Shown one piece after another: positions 41,951-51,213 of a stretch of 64,000 nt of DNA. Below the pieces are notes generated by a model. That model saw only the letters and a program-made list of their open reading frames with translations. It did no database searches and was not told the DNA's origin. The stretch covers positions 310,001 through 374,000 of the forward strand of contig QQVN01000003.1 in assembly GCA_003352285.1 (NCBI GenBank), written 5' to 3'. Numbering within the stretch: the first letter of the stretch is position 1; each line of letters starts with the position of its first letter. Source of the DNA: Thermoproteota archaeon. Lineage in GTDB: Archaea > Thermoproteota > Nitrososphaeria > Nitrososphaerales > Nitrosopumilaceae. Position numbers and translations under genes: made by a program.

Positions 41951-42766
41951 ATGTCCCTTGAAATTCTATCTTACGGGTTTATGCAGAGAGCTCTAATCTC
42001 TGGTATTGCAATTGCAATTTTATGCTCTGTGATTGGTTTGTTTCTTGTTCTTAGGAGATACTCATTGTTTGGTGATGCAGTTGCACACTCATCCTTTGGT
42101 GGAATTGCTGCAGGTTTGCTTGTGGGAATATATCCACTTTGGACTGCATATGCTGTCTCCTTAATCAGTGCAGTAATCATTACACGAATCAAACAAAGTT
42201 TTAGAATTTCTGGGGATGCATCAGTGGCAGTTCTTCTGTCTTCAGGAATTGCAGCAGGTCTTGTACTGATTAGTCTTTCCGGTGGATTTACAATTGACAT
42301 ACTTAGCTTTCTTTTTGGAAGCATTCTTTTAGTTAGTACAAACGATACAATTCTCATTCTTGGATTAACTGGGGCAATTCTGATTATTGTATTGTTGTTG
42401 TATCGTCAGTTAATTTATTCTACATTTAATGAAGAGCAAGCCAAAGTTAGCGGCATTCATGTTGAACGATTAAACTATCTGATAGTCTTTATTGCAGGAA
42501 TTACCGTTGTTACATCAATACAGCTAGTTGGAATACTCTTGATTTCTGCTCTATTTGTTATTCCTAATGTGACTGCAATTATGTATGGAAAAGGATTCAA
42601 GAAGACCATTCTAATATCGATTGGATTTGCAATCTTTTCTGTAGTTGGAGGAATTTTACTATCATATGCCTTTAGTATCACTCCATCAGGAACTATTGTG
42701 CTCCTATCTATTGGAATATTTGCAGTAACTATGGGTCTAAAATCTCTAGGTTTGCTTCGACATTAG
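41951..42766 (+). CDS. znuB: Metal ABC transporter permease (ZnuB family)
   Basis: A 271-residue membrane protein with eight or so helices. It has the ABC-3 family segments FLVLRRYSLFGDAVAHSSFGG near the N-terminus and VGILLISALFVIPNVTA in the later part. It completes the binding protein-ATPase-permease set. The Nramp-related gene 36 bp further on may share the transcript. Confidence 0.92.
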   Translation: MSLEILSYGFMQRALISGIAIAILCSVIGLFLVLRRYSLFGDAVAHSSFGGIAAGLLVGIYPLWTAYAVSLISAVIITRIKQSFRISGDASVAVLLSSGIAAGLVLISLSGGFTIDILSFLFGSILLVSTNDTILILGLTGAILIIVLLLYRQLIYSTFNEEQAKVSGIHVERLNYLIVFIAGITVVTSIQLVGILLISALFVIPNVTAIMYGKGFKKTILISIGFAIFSVVGGILLSYAFSITPSGTIVLLSIGIFAVTMGLKSLGLLRH

Positions 42767-42802
42767 CCTGATATACTTTCATTCTTAAACCCTGAAATGT
42801 AA

Positions 42803-44050
42803 TTGAAGGAAAAATATAGTCGTCTCTTAAAGACACTCGGACCGGGAATTCTGTTTGCAAGTACAGCAATTGGAGTGTCTCATCTAATACAATCTACTAG
42901 AGCGGGAGCAGAGTATGGATTTCTATTATTGGGAATTGTATTGATAGCAAATTTGCTAAAGTATCCTTTCTTTGAGTATGGCTCCCGTTATGCAAATGTC
43001 ACTGGAACCAGTATAATAGATGGATATCAAAGATTAGAGCGCAAAGCCTTGTTGCTTTATTTTTTTATAACAATAGGCTCTATGTTTTTTGTAACAGCTG
43101 CAGTAGGTTTTGTCACTGCAGGGTTTTTGGAAAATTTATTTCAAATAGAATTTCTTGGGGTATATCCGATAATAATTTTATTTGCTGTGTGTGTGACAAT
43201 TCTAAGCGTTGGTAAATATCGAACATTAGATAGTTTGATCAAGATTATTGGTTCTGTATTGGTTGTATCCACTGTTATTGCATTTGCACTAGTTCTGATA
43301 AACGGGCCAATAAAACCTGAGGAGGAATTTATCGCAAAGGAAATTTGGTCACAGTCTGGAATATTTTTCTTAATTGCATTGATGGGATGGATGCCAACTG
43401 CCATTGATCTTTCCAGTTGGAATAGCTTGTGGACATTGGAGAGAATTAAACAGACTAATTTTAAGCCAACACTAAAAGAGACATTACTCGAATTTCGAAT
43501 TGGCTATATCATTACAGCAGTACTGGCAGTATTTTTTGTAACTTTGGGTGCTTTCATATTTTATGGAACAACTGAAGATTTACCAAATGATAACTCAATG
43601 TTTGCTCATAAAGTTGTAACCTTATACACTACAACAATTGGGGAATGGAGCTATATCATTATTGCAGCTTCTGCATTTAGCGTAATGTTTGGTACTATAA
43701 TTGCGGTTTTAGATGGTTATTCTCGCTCTCTTCACAGAACAGTCACACTACTTTGGAATCCTTCAGGCACTAGTTTCCAAAGGTACTATGTATTCTTCAT
43801 TCTAATCTTGAGCATTGGTTCTCTAATTGTTGTGTTCCAATTCCAAGATAATTTGAAACTACTCGTTGATTTTGCAACTACATTATCATTTTTGATTGCA
43901 CCTGTAATTGCAATCTTTAACTTTAAACTAGTTACTGGAAAGTATCTCACAAAGGATTCTCAGCCTCCACTCTGGTTAAAAATTCTAAGTTATGCTGGAA
44001 TAGTTTTTCTTATTGGGTTTGCAGCCTTTTTTGTCATAACTCGTTTTTAG
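42803..44050 (+). CDS. Nramp-related metal transporter with divergent metal-site motif
   Basis: A 415-residue membrane protein with 11 helices that follows the Nramp fold. The first helix begins LGPGILFASTAIG, like Nramp proteins, but the hallmark DPGN is replaced by the IGVSHLI segment. The helix-6 MPH is present as GWMPTAIDLS. The proteins with this variant are a separate Nramp-related branch whose metal (possibly Mg or Mn) is not settled. It starts with TTG, 36 bp after the ABC permease gene, so it may be under the same metal control. Confidence 0.78.
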   Translation: MKEKYSRLLKTLGPGILFASTAIGVSHLIQSTRAGAEYGFLLLGIVLIANLLKYPFFEYGSRYANVTGTSIIDGYQRLERKALLLYFFITIGSMFFVTAAVGFVTAGFLENLFQIEFLGVYPIIILFAVCVTILSVGKYRTLDSLIKIIGSVLVVSTVIAFALVLINGPIKPEEEFIAKEIWSQSGIFFLIALMGWMPTAIDLSSWNSLWTLERIKQTNFKPTLKETLLEFRIGYIITAVLAVFFVTLGAFIFYGTTEDLPNDNSMFAHKVVTLYTTTIGEWSYIIIAASAFSVMFGTIIAVLDGYSRSLHRTVTLLWNPSGTSFQRYYVFFILILSIGSLIVVFQFQDNLKLLVDFATTLSFLIAPVIAIFNFKLVTGKYLTKDSQPPLWLKILSYAGIVFLIGFAAFFVITRF

Positions 44051-44394
44051 TTGGGTTTTTCTGAATCATCTTTCCCAGTTTGTTTGTCATGGCCTGGACC
44101 TACCATGTCTTCTGGTTTTACATCTTGATCCCATCGTCCTTTGACACCCTTTATCAAAAACACAACTCCAACAGCTAAAGTTGCAACTACTCCTCCAAGA
44201 AAGATTCCTTTATCCTGAGTCTTTAGTCCACAATCCACTTGGACAGGTGGTTTATCTTCAAAATATTCAAAACATTCTCCAAACTCTTCAGCTTCAATTG
44301 ATACAAAGAAGAATTGGTTTCCAAAGATGCTAAGTATCATAAATCCCGCAAAGATGAATCCGACTCCAATTAAAGTAAATCTTGTATCGCTCAC
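44047..44394 (-). CDS. Two-helix small membrane protein
   Basis: A 115-residue protein with membrane helices at about 8-30 and 67-86, a two-Cys outer loop (FGECFEYF...VDCGLK) and an acidic polar tail (DVKPEDMVGPGHDKQ). The outer Cys may form a disulfide. No family recognised. It overlaps the end of the Nramp-related gene by 4 bp on the other strand. Confidence 0.6.
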   Translation of the reverse strand: MSDTRFTLIGVGFIFAGFMILSIFGNQFFFVSIEAEEFGECFEYFEDKPPVQVDCGLKTQDKGIFLGGVVATLAVGVVFLIKGVKGRWDQDVKPEDMVGPGHDKQTGKDDSEKPN

Positions 44395-44502
44395 AGGTTA
44401 AATCCTTCATAATCATATTTACAGTTTGAGTGTGTAATTGTGTTGTTCACACTAGACATACTGATACTAATAGACTCAAAATTTGGCCAAAAATTGAGTA
44501 AT

Positions 44503-44910
44503 ATGGGATTAAGAATTCTAGTTGCAGAAGATAACAAATTTACTGCAATGCAGTATCAAAAGATACTTGAAAACAATGGACACACTGTAATAATTACTAG
44601 TGATGGAAATGAATGTGTAAAAAAATATGCTGATGCATTGTCTAGTTCTGAATTTGATTCTATAGATTCACACCCATTTGACCTTGTATTGTTAGATCAT
44701 AATATGCCAAAAAAAAGTGGTACAAAGGCAGCCAAAGAAATTCTTTCAAAGAAACCAAATCAAAAAATATTATTTGCATCAGGCTATCTTAGAAGCCTAA
44801 TTGAGGATCAAACTGGAGAAAAATTACTAGGAAAATTAGACATTATTGAAAAGCCATTCTCATTAAACATGCTATTGCGAAAGATAGACAGCATGTCTAG
44901 AAAAAAATAG
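44503..44910 (+). CDS. Single-domain response regulator (receiver)
   Basis: A 135-residue receiver of CheY type. The acidic pocket is ILVAEDNKF, the phosphoacceptor is the Asp in DLVLLDHNMPKKSG, the switch position is FASGY and the conserved Lys is in IIEKPFS. There is no output domain. The frame opens at a TTG (44440), but the ATG at 44503 starts on the first strand and is preferred. The nearest kinases are at 33708 and 57548. Confidence 0.88.
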   Translation: MGLRILVAEDNKFTAMQYQKILENNGHTVIITSDGNECVKKYADALSSSEFDSIDSHPFDLVLLDHNMPKKSGTKAAKEILSKKPNQKILFASGYLRSLIEDQTGEKLLGKLDIIEKPFSLNMLLRKIDSMSRKK

Positions 44911-45348
44911 CTACTCCAAAGAAATCTTTAAATTTTTTAATGAATTTTGGTAAAAACAACTTAGGAATTTTACAAAATCTGAAAATTCTTTTCTTGTCAT
45001 CTTTTCACTGTTAAAATACGATTGCCACGTTATTTTTTGGGAATTTTTCCCACTTTCCATTGATATTGTAGCATGATAAGCACGAAGTGGCAATCCACTT
45101 ACTGCAATGTATGAAAAATACTCGTTATTTTTCCAGCCGACTATGTGCTCCTCTACGATATCTCCATTATCAAAGAAAATTTTTCTAATGGAACCAACAT
45201 CTCTTTTTTTCTTTGACAAGTAAGTTGTACGTTTTTGTCCTTCAAGCCAATCCAGTCCAACGATATTTGAAATTTTTTTCCAAACTTTTTGTTTTGATGC
45301 CTTGATTGTAACTGTTTTTTTGACTGTTCCTGTGTGGTATTTTTTCAT
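44911..45348 (-). CDS. SRPBCC (START-like) domain protein
   Basis: A 145-residue protein with the polyketide cyclase/SRPBCC pattern: an opening strand and helix (VKKTVTIKASKQKVWKKIS), a middle GDIVEEHIVGW segment and a long C-terminal helix. Such proteins bind hydrophobic ligands in a deep cavity. The gene is directly convergent with the receiver gene (1-bp gap). Confidence 0.75.
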   Translation of the reverse strand: MKKYHTGTVKKTVTIKASKQKVWKKISNIVGLDWLEGQKRTTYLSKKKRDVGSIRKIFFDNGDIVEEHIVGWKNNEYFSYIAVSGLPLRAYHATISMESGKNSQKITWQSYFNSEKMTRKEFSDFVKFLSCFYQNSLKNLKISLE

Positions 45349-45427
45349 GATTTACCGATTCACTAGATGACCATTTAAATTTTCAAACACTCTAACACAT
45401 TTATCGGACTTATGAATAATAACAAAA

Positions 45428-46708
45428 ATGGTCTTTGGTTGGGGAAAAAAGAAGAGTGAAAATCAAGTTAAAGTTGAACCAAAACAACAACAAATTATCA
45501 TAGAACAGATTCCAAGTATAGTCGATGATATCAAAGAAATTCGAAGAAAGACTCTGATTGCTGAAATAAACAACTTTGGTGCAAAAATTAATCCTAATTT
45601 GGAGGAATTAATCAAAATTGCAAAAGAATTGGAAAAAGATGACTTGAATGTCGATGATATTGATAAGCATCTCAAGGTTCTAGTGGTAAGAGGAAAAAAA
45701 CTAGTAATCTCCACAATTAAAAACGAAGCCAATAAAAAATTCTCAAAAATTGACTCTTATGATGATGCTGTGGCTCTTGGTAATGATGTATCACATGCAT
45801 TAAAAAAAATGGGTGATGTTTTAGGTAGGCAATCCCGTGTCATACACATATTTGCAAAAAAATATGCTGACAAACTCAAAAACATTTTATCAGTTCTAAA
45901 TTCTGACAACTCTGAGATACAAACAATACTACAAAATTTTACCCAAATAGATTCCAGCAGAAACGACATCTTAGATTACATCAAACAATTAGATGAAGAA
46001 AAGTCTTTAATCGAAGAAAAGAAACATCGTATTTCTGAACTCTCTGAAACCCTACTTCAAACCAAAAAATCACATGAAGAAGTGGACAATAACATAAAAC
46101 AACTCAGATCTAGTTCGGAATACAAAAAATATCTAGATATTAATGCAAAAATTGACGAATTTAAAATCACAAAGCATGATATAAAAAATGAAATTGACTT
46201 ACAATTCACAAAGATTTCTAGGCCTTTGGGAAAGTATCAGTATGTATCTTCATTGGATAAGGATAAGCGTAACCTCTTGGAGAAGTTACTTCATGACCCA
46301 TTTGATGTACTCACATCTGAAAACAAGTCTGCCTTAATTGAGATTATTCAGTCTGTAAGAAAGGCAGTCGTTTCTGAATCTATATCTGTTAAGGATGTAC
46401 AAAAATCACTTACCTATCTTGATGAGACAACAGAAATGCTTGATGGATACATCAAGCAGATCTTTGAATACAATGCAAAATTAAATGATTTGGAATCTAC
46501 ACTTGATGTTTTTGATTCAAAAAAACTAAAGGATCAAGAACATGCCTTGCAAAAACATGTTGAGAATATAGAAGATCTAGAATCAAGAATTAGCTCCTTG
46601 GAATCTGAAGTTAAGGAACTAAATGACTCTAGACCTAGAATTATTTCTCAAATACAGCAGAGATTAGATGGAATCTCTGCCATACGTTATTCTATTACCT
46701 CAGAGTAG
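45428..46708 (+). CDS. Long coiled-coil protein
   Basis: A 426-residue soluble protein that is almost wholly coiled coil: predicted heptads at about 70-130, 165-260 and 350-415, no membrane helix and no recognised enzyme motif. A basic N-terminus (GWGKKKSENQ) precedes it. It could be a scaffold or a cell-division or chromosome-associated factor, but no function can be stated. The JAMM gene follows 9 bp later, so the two are probably co-transcribed. Confidence 0.65.
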   Translation: MVFGWGKKKSENQVKVEPKQQQIIIEQIPSIVDDIKEIRRKTLIAEINNFGAKINPNLEELIKIAKELEKDDLNVDDIDKHLKVLVVRGKKLVISTIKNEANKKFSKIDSYDDAVALGNDVSHALKKMGDVLGRQSRVIHIFAKKYADKLKNILSVLNSDNSEIQTILQNFTQIDSSRNDILDYIKQLDEEKSLIEEKKHRISELSETLLQTKKSHEEVDNNIKQLRSSSEYKKYLDINAKIDEFKITKHDIKNEIDLQFTKISRPLGKYQYVSSLDKDKRNLLEKLLHDPFDVLTSENKSALIEIIQSVRKAVVSESISVKDVQKSLTYLDETTEMLDGYIKQIFEYNAKLNDLESTLDVFDSKKLKDQEHALQKHVENIEDLESRISSLESEVKELNDSRPRIISQIQQRLDGISAIRYSITSE

Positions 46709-46717
46709 TATCCAAAC

Positions 46718-47116
46718 ATGATTTTTAAAAAATCAAATTTTGAGCGACGTGTTTCTCTAAAAGCCGATGTACGCGATGGAATTCTTTCTTATTGTAAAAT
46801 GAAGCATCCAAATGAAGGAATTTTAATTCTTAAAGGAAAATCTAAAAATGGAAACATAATGATTGATGGTTTGGTTATTCCTCCTTTTTCACACGGGGGT
46901 CCGACATTTGCTGGATTTCCACATTCATTCTTGCCTTTTGATACTAGCTATGTTGGAACTGTACATTCGCACCCAACTGGTCCTGCAGAACCATCAGTAA
47001 CTGATTTACATAATTTCTTTGGATTAGTATCTATGATTGTAAAATCCCCCTATGAGGATGATGATATTTTGGCATGGGATAGTAAAGGAAACTCAATTCC
47101 GATATCCATAGTCTAA
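46718..47116 (+). CDS. JAMM/MPN-domain metalloprotease (deubiquitinase-like)
   Basis: A 132-residue protein that is one JAB1/MPN domain. The catalytic signature is present: Glu33 (HPNEGILIL), then His83-x-His85-Pro with Ser93 and Asp96 (TVHSHPTGPAEPSVTD). This zinc hydrolase family cleaves isopeptide bonds to ubiquitin-like proteins, or other amides. No ubiquitin-like gene is in this window. The neighbours are a coiled-coil protein upstream and a zinc ribbon downstream. Confidence 0.87.
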   Translation: MIFKKSNFERRVSLKADVRDGILSYCKMKHPNEGILILKGKSKNGNIMIDGLVIPPFSHGGPTFAGFPHSFLPFDTSYVGTVHSHPTGPAEPSVTDLHNFFGLVSMIVKSPYEDDDILAWDSKGNSIPISIV

Positions 47117-47170
47117 GTAGACAAAAAACTGACAAAACCTTATATGGTATTTTAAAGAAATTACAATGAT

Positions 47171-47488
47171 TTGTTCAATTATAAGACATATTTGATTTTC
47201 CTGTTTGCATCTCTAGCAGTAAGCATAGGTTTACAATTACTTCTTCCTCCGCCATACGGCTTGGTTGCTGCAATTGCAATCTTTATTGCATTTCCATTAA
47301 TGCTTAGACGTCGATACATGAGCCGATTTAGAGGCTATGGTGGTTCTGGAACTGGTGCTGGAGGATTCTTTGGCATGAATTCTAATGCTGGTTCTGCTGT
47401 AAAGTACGTCTGTCTTGTTTGTAACAATCGTTACAAGGGTGGAGAATGCCCACGTTGTGGCTCCAAGATGAAGCGTGCAGATTTCTAA
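47171..47488 (+). CDS. Membrane protein with C-terminal zinc ribbon
   Basis: A 105-residue protein with two N-terminal helices (about 5-42), a Gly-rich linker, and a zinc ribbon (VCLVCNNRYKGGECPRCGS). It starts with TTG after a TATA-like TTATATGG at 47140-47147. The previous and following genes are on the same strand with small gaps. Function unknown. Confidence 0.68.
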   Translation: MFNYKTYLIFLFASLAVSIGLQLLLPPPYGLVAAIAIFIAFPLMLRRRYMSRFRGYGGSGTGAGGFFGMNSNAGSAVKYVCLVCNNRYKGGECPRCGSKMKRADF

Positions 47489-47497
47489 ATTACAAAG

Positions 47498-47815
47498 ATG
47501 ACCTTAGAAGAACTACGCAAGAAAGCAATTTATCAAAATTCAATTGATACTTGGATTGTTGCTTGTGAGGAAAAAGACTTAGATTGGTATGAGACTGAAA
47601 ATTATAAAAAATTCATTGACTATCTTACAAAGAACAAACTAAACATGAAAAAATTTCCCTTATGCATTAAAGAATCTGGTGGAATGCATGAGAGAGGAAA
47701 AGACAAGACAAAATTTGCAGAAATTTTATCTGAATCAGAAGATCCTAATGCTGCAGCATACACTCTTAAATTAAATGATGCAACACTAGACATCATAAGA
47801 AAATTTTCTCTCTAG
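47498..47815 (+). CDS. Hypothetical small soluble protein
   Basis: A 105-residue acidic, helical protein with two Cys (IVACEEKDL and PLCIKESGG), no membrane segment and no recognised motif. It begins 9 bp after the zinc-ribbon gene, so it closes the four-gene run that starts at 45428. Confidence 0.6.
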   Translation: MTLEELRKKAIYQNSIDTWIVACEEKDLDWYETENYKKFIDYLTKNKLNMKKFPLCIKESGGMHERGKDKTKFAEILSESEDPNAAAYTLKLNDATLDIIRKFSL

Positions 47816-47817
47816 TT

Positions 47818-49188
47818 TTACTGTTTTTTTAATTTTGGATTAACTATTGCATCTAATGCATTTCCTATGAATACAAATGCAAGACCTGTAATTGCAATCA
47901 TTATCCCCGGTGGCATTATCCACCACCAAAGTCCTCTTGCAGCAGCACCAAATGTGTTTGCGTCATGAAGAATCTGACCCCATGTTGGAAAACTAGGGTC
48001 TCCCAACCCCAAAAAACTCAGACCTGCTTCAGTAGTTATCGCAGCTGGAACAGAAATTGCAATGCTTGCAAAGGCGTATGGTAGCAACTGGGGTAAGATG
48101 TGTTTTAGAATGATCTTTGAGTTTTTTTGACCCATCATCTTTGCTGCTTCGACATATCCTTTTGTCTTAATTTGTAGTGCCATACTTCTTGAAACTTTGG
48201 CGACTCCTACCCATCCAAAGATCATCAAAAAGCCAATCATCAAAAATATGCTGTTGCTAATCGTTACTGCCAGTATGATTAGGAATGGAAGAGCAGGCAG
48301 TGCATATATGATATCATTAAATCTCATCATTGATTCATCAACAAACTTTCCTTTGTAGCCTGCATAGATTCCATATAGTAATCCCATGATGACAGAGCCT
48401 ATTGCAACTACAATTCCAATAAACAATGCAAGGGGAGTTCCCCAAAGTAGGCCTATTGCCAGGTCACGTCTTAGCTCATCAGTGCCCATAATTCCAAATG
48501 CCTTTCCTCCTATGATCAAACTAGAACTTTGAATTTTGCTTTCAGAATTGACAGAAAACATCTTTACCACAAATACGTAATCTCCCTTTAGAATTTCATG
48601 ATTCATCTGATTTGAAAATACAATATCTTCAGCAGACAATTTTGTAGAGTCAAAATTGAATTTATGTGATTGCAATAGCAAATTCTTCTTTACTACCTCA
48701 TCCGTTGAAAAAATTCTTTCATTATGTATGACAGATGATTCTGCATTTGGGAGTGATGTTGAAATTAAATCTAAACTAAGGCCGTCTGGTCTCACTACTA
48801 TGATATCAATTAATGGAGAACCAACATAATCTGCTGTAAACTCGTAGATGAAATCATTTGGATAATCATCAAATGAATAATTAAATTTGAACTGTTCTGT
48901 GTAAACGTACAGGTCTCCAGCAATTTGATTCTCTGATGATGTCTCTTGTAAAATTCTATGTTCTGGAATCTTTTCAGCTTGAAAACTATTCACCCATGCT
49001 GGAACTGATGTTTTAGGATAAGTGAGCCAACTGCTAGGATTATTCCATTCTTTAAAAGTATCAAGTGGAATTGCAATTATTGCAATTACTGAAATCAAAA
49101 CAAGAATTGCTAATATTCCAATTCCAGATATGCCCAATTTACTATGTAGTAATTCATGTCGTATCTCATTGGTAGTTACATTACTCAT
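47818..49188 (-). CDS. dppC: Oligopeptide-type ABC permease (DppC family)
   Basis: A 456-residue permease: one N-terminal helix (about 18-38), a large outer domain of about 180 residues, then five helices with the binding-protein-dependent transport domain. The EAA loop is in YVEAAKMMGQKNSKIILKHIL and the last part contains LSFLGLGDPSFPTWGQIL, typical of DppC/OppC. The big outer insert is unusual for this family. The start overlaps the end of the DppB gene by 4 bp. No ATPase or binding protein lies in the window. Confidence 0.88.
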   Translation of the reverse strand: MSNVTTNEIRHELLHSKLGISGIGILAILVLISVIAIIAIPLDTFKEWNNPSSWLTYPKTSVPAWVNSFQAEKIPEHRILQETSSENQIAGDLYVYTEQFKFNYSFDDYPNDFIYEFTADYVGSPLIDIIVVRPDGLSLDLISTSLPNAESSVIHNERIFSTDEVVKKNLLLQSHKFNFDSTKLSAEDIVFSNQMNHEILKGDYVFVVKMFSVNSESKIQSSSLIIGGKAFGIMGTDELRRDLAIGLLWGTPLALFIGIVVAIGSVIMGLLYGIYAGYKGKFVDESMMRFNDIIYALPALPFLIILAVTISNSIFLMIGFLMIFGWVGVAKVSRSMALQIKTKGYVEAAKMMGQKNSKIILKHILPQLLPYAFASIAISVPAAITTEAGLSFLGLGDPSFPTWGQILHDANTFGAAARGLWWWIMPPGIMIAITGLAFVFIGNALDAIVNPKLKKQ

Positions 49189-50237
49189 GACGTTCTCACT
49201 CTTGGATCAAAATAACCGTACAGCACATCTGCAACAAATATGCTAATCAAAAAAAAGACAGTCAGAACATATGTTGCACCAATAATTACTGGTAGGTCCA
49301 TTACTGTAATTGCCTCAAAGTACAATCTTCCCATTCCAGGCCAATCAAACACAGCTTCTGTGATGATTGCTCCGCCTAAAGAACCTGAAAGACTTAGTGC
49401 AAGAATGGTAACTATTGGAGGTGCTGCGTTTTTTAATGCATGTCGATATATGATCTTTTTTTGATTAATGCCCATAGTTTTTTTTGCTGAGATGAAATCC
49501 TCCTGCATAATTCCTACCATAAAGTTTCTAACAAGATATGCCCAAGACCCAAACCCAATTAGTACGATAGTGATTAATGGTAAAGCCATGTGGTATAGCA
49601 AAGCTGCAAAATAACCTGGGTCTGTAGGTGATATTGACGGCGTTGCCCTTGCCGGGAAGATCTGATACACAAATGCAAACAAAAAGATCATCATCATTCC
49701 TATCCACCAAACAGGAAAACTTGAACTAATAATGGCAAAACTTGATGTTAATCTGTCCATCTTTGAGCCAACTTTACTACTTGATACTGCCCCGAGAAAA
49801 ATCCCAATAACTGAAATAATTATTGTTGCTGTGGTAAACAACAGAATTGTCCGTGGAAGTTTTTCTAATATGATCTCCTTGACATCTGATGAACCTGAAT
49901 CACTTGTTAGAAATGTAGCATGACCAAAATCTAATGTTAAGATCTTAAACATTGTCAGGCCAATTCTTTGTGGAGCATACCACGGCTCGTCTAATCCTAA
50001 AGTTTTGACTCTCTGTTTGATTTGGTCTTGAACAAAACTTTCAAACTCTTCTGCATTTGAAAAACTCTTTACGATTTCTGGATTCTCAGTAATCTCTGCT
50101 CTTACTTGAAACACTACTCCTTGAGTCAAAATGGTGTCCATGTTAGAGCCAACTAACGCTACTGTTAGCAGCAGCGTTGCCATAAGGACCCCAAACATGG
50201 TGATTAGCCGTGTTGAGACGTATCGCTTTATTCCCAC
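49185..50237 (-). CDS. dppB: Oligopeptide-type ABC permease (DppB family)
   Basis: A 350-residue permease with six helices. It has an N-terminal RYVSTRLITMFGVL segment and a long outer loop (about 40-120). The EAA loop is in DFISAKKTMGINQKKIIYRHAL, and the terminal AVFDWPGMGRLYFEAI is typical of DppB/OppB. It forms the heteromeric channel with the DppC gene that follows. Confidence 0.9.
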   Translation of the reverse strand: MGIKRYVSTRLITMFGVLMATLLLTVALVGSNMDTILTQGVVFQVRAEITENPEIVKSFSNAEEFESFVQDQIKQRVKTLGLDEPWYAPQRIGLTMFKILTLDFGHATFLTSDSGSSDVKEIILEKLPRTILLFTTATIIISVIGIFLGAVSSSKVGSKMDRLTSSFAIISSSFPVWWIGMMMIFLFAFVYQIFPARATPSISPTDPGYFAALLYHMALPLITIVLIGFGSWAYLVRNFMVGIMQEDFISAKKTMGINQKKIIYRHALKNAAPPIVTILALSLSGSLGGAIITEAVFDWPGMGRLYFEAITVMDLPVIIGATYVLTVFFLISIFVADVLYGYFDPRVRTS

Positions 50238-50304
50238 AAAAATCGGATAGAAACTTGACTTATATTATTACAGGTAAATTTTGTTAATTATACAAATGAT
50301 TTTT

Positions 50305-50673
50305 CTAATTCGTTACTAGAATTTTTTTAGATTTTTGAAATTGGATCTGACTAAGAAGCCTAACCATGGCAAATGGCTTTTCAATGATCTCTTGTGTTGC
50401 TCTGGATATGCCAGGAGCATCCATATTCATGTATGGTGATAAAAATAAAATTTTTTGTTCTGGATTTTTTTCCAGAATTTGATCCTCCAATCTTTTATTC
50501 TCTACAAAGATTGACTTTTCTAGTATGACACAATCAAAGTTCCCTGCTTCAAATGCCTTCATACATTCTGTTTCATCGGGTACGATAGATGACTGATACT
50601 GTTTTTGCTCAAAGAACTTTTGGTACATTTTTGCCACTCTTTCATTTGGTTCTAGAACAAGAAACTTCATCAT
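50305..50673 (-). CDS. Degenerate receiver-domain protein
   Basis: A 122-residue protein with the CheY-type fold but an altered active site. The first acidic pocket reads FLVLEPNER, the phosphoacceptor Asp is replaced by Glu in DCVILEKSIF, and the Lys in IIEKPFAM is kept. A Glu here often mimics the phosphorylated state, so it may be constitutively active or a non-phosphorylated adaptor. The frame starts at 50694; the double Met at 50673/50670 fits the first strand better. It abuts the PIN gene. Confidence 0.72.
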   Translation of the reverse strand: MMKFLVLEPNERVAKMYQKFFEQKQYQSSIVPDETECMKAFEAGNFDCVILEKSIFVENKRLEDQILEKNPEQKILFLSPYMNMDAPGISRATQEIIEKPFAMVRLLSQIQFQKSKKILVTN

Positions 50674-50684
50674 CCTTCTCCTAA

Positions 50685-51113
50685 TTACCACCATCTGATG
50701 AAATTTCTTGGCAAAAATGCTTGAATTCCTTCCTGTTTTGCAGTATCTAACAAACCTTTGTCTAAACTTACTAGAGCAGAGCCTGTGACTTTGGCAGTTG
50801 CCAAAATCAGATTATCTGGATATGCACATGTAGTGTATTTTCCAGAAATTTTTTCTGATTCTGTTTTTATCTCCTCTGTCTGATCCATTGTGATTGGATG
50901 TCTGTGATACTCGTAAACTTTGTCTAAAACTTGAATTGGAGTTGTCCCAGTGATTTTATTTATCTCTCCTAATACTGATTCTGGAATCACCATTCGTGAT
51001 TTGTGTTTCTTGATTCTTTTTGCAATTGGTTTTAGTGAACGTCCTTCTTGAAACTCTTTAAGAATTACATCTGAATCAATCACTACTGGTTGTCCGAAAT
51101 TTGCTTGTGACAT
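50685..51113 (-). CDS. PIN-domain ribonuclease-like protein
   Basis: A 142-residue protein with the PIN fold: the first acidic residue in VVIDSDVILKEF, Glu in IPESVLGEINKI, and the later Asp in YPDNLILATAK and LVSLDKGLLDTA. All expected metal-binding acids are present. Archaeal single-domain PIN proteins are often RNases, some as toxins, but no antitoxin gene is beside it. It ends 12 bp into the coding space of the receiver's upstream frame. Confidence 0.82.
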   Translation of the reverse strand: MSQANFGQPVVIDSDVILKEFQEGRSLKPIAKRIKKHKSRMVIPESVLGEINKITGTTPIQVLDKVYEYHRHPITMDQTEEIKTESEKISGKYTTCAYPDNLILATAKVTGSALVSLDKGLLDTAKQEGIQAFLPRNFIRWW

Positions 51114-51213
51114 GAGAGTGAGACAATTTTATCTATAAAAGCGGTTTTGAAGACTTTGTATCATGTTACAATTTGTCACAATTCGTTAAATACGCTAAGT
51201 TAAGGGGGTTTAT

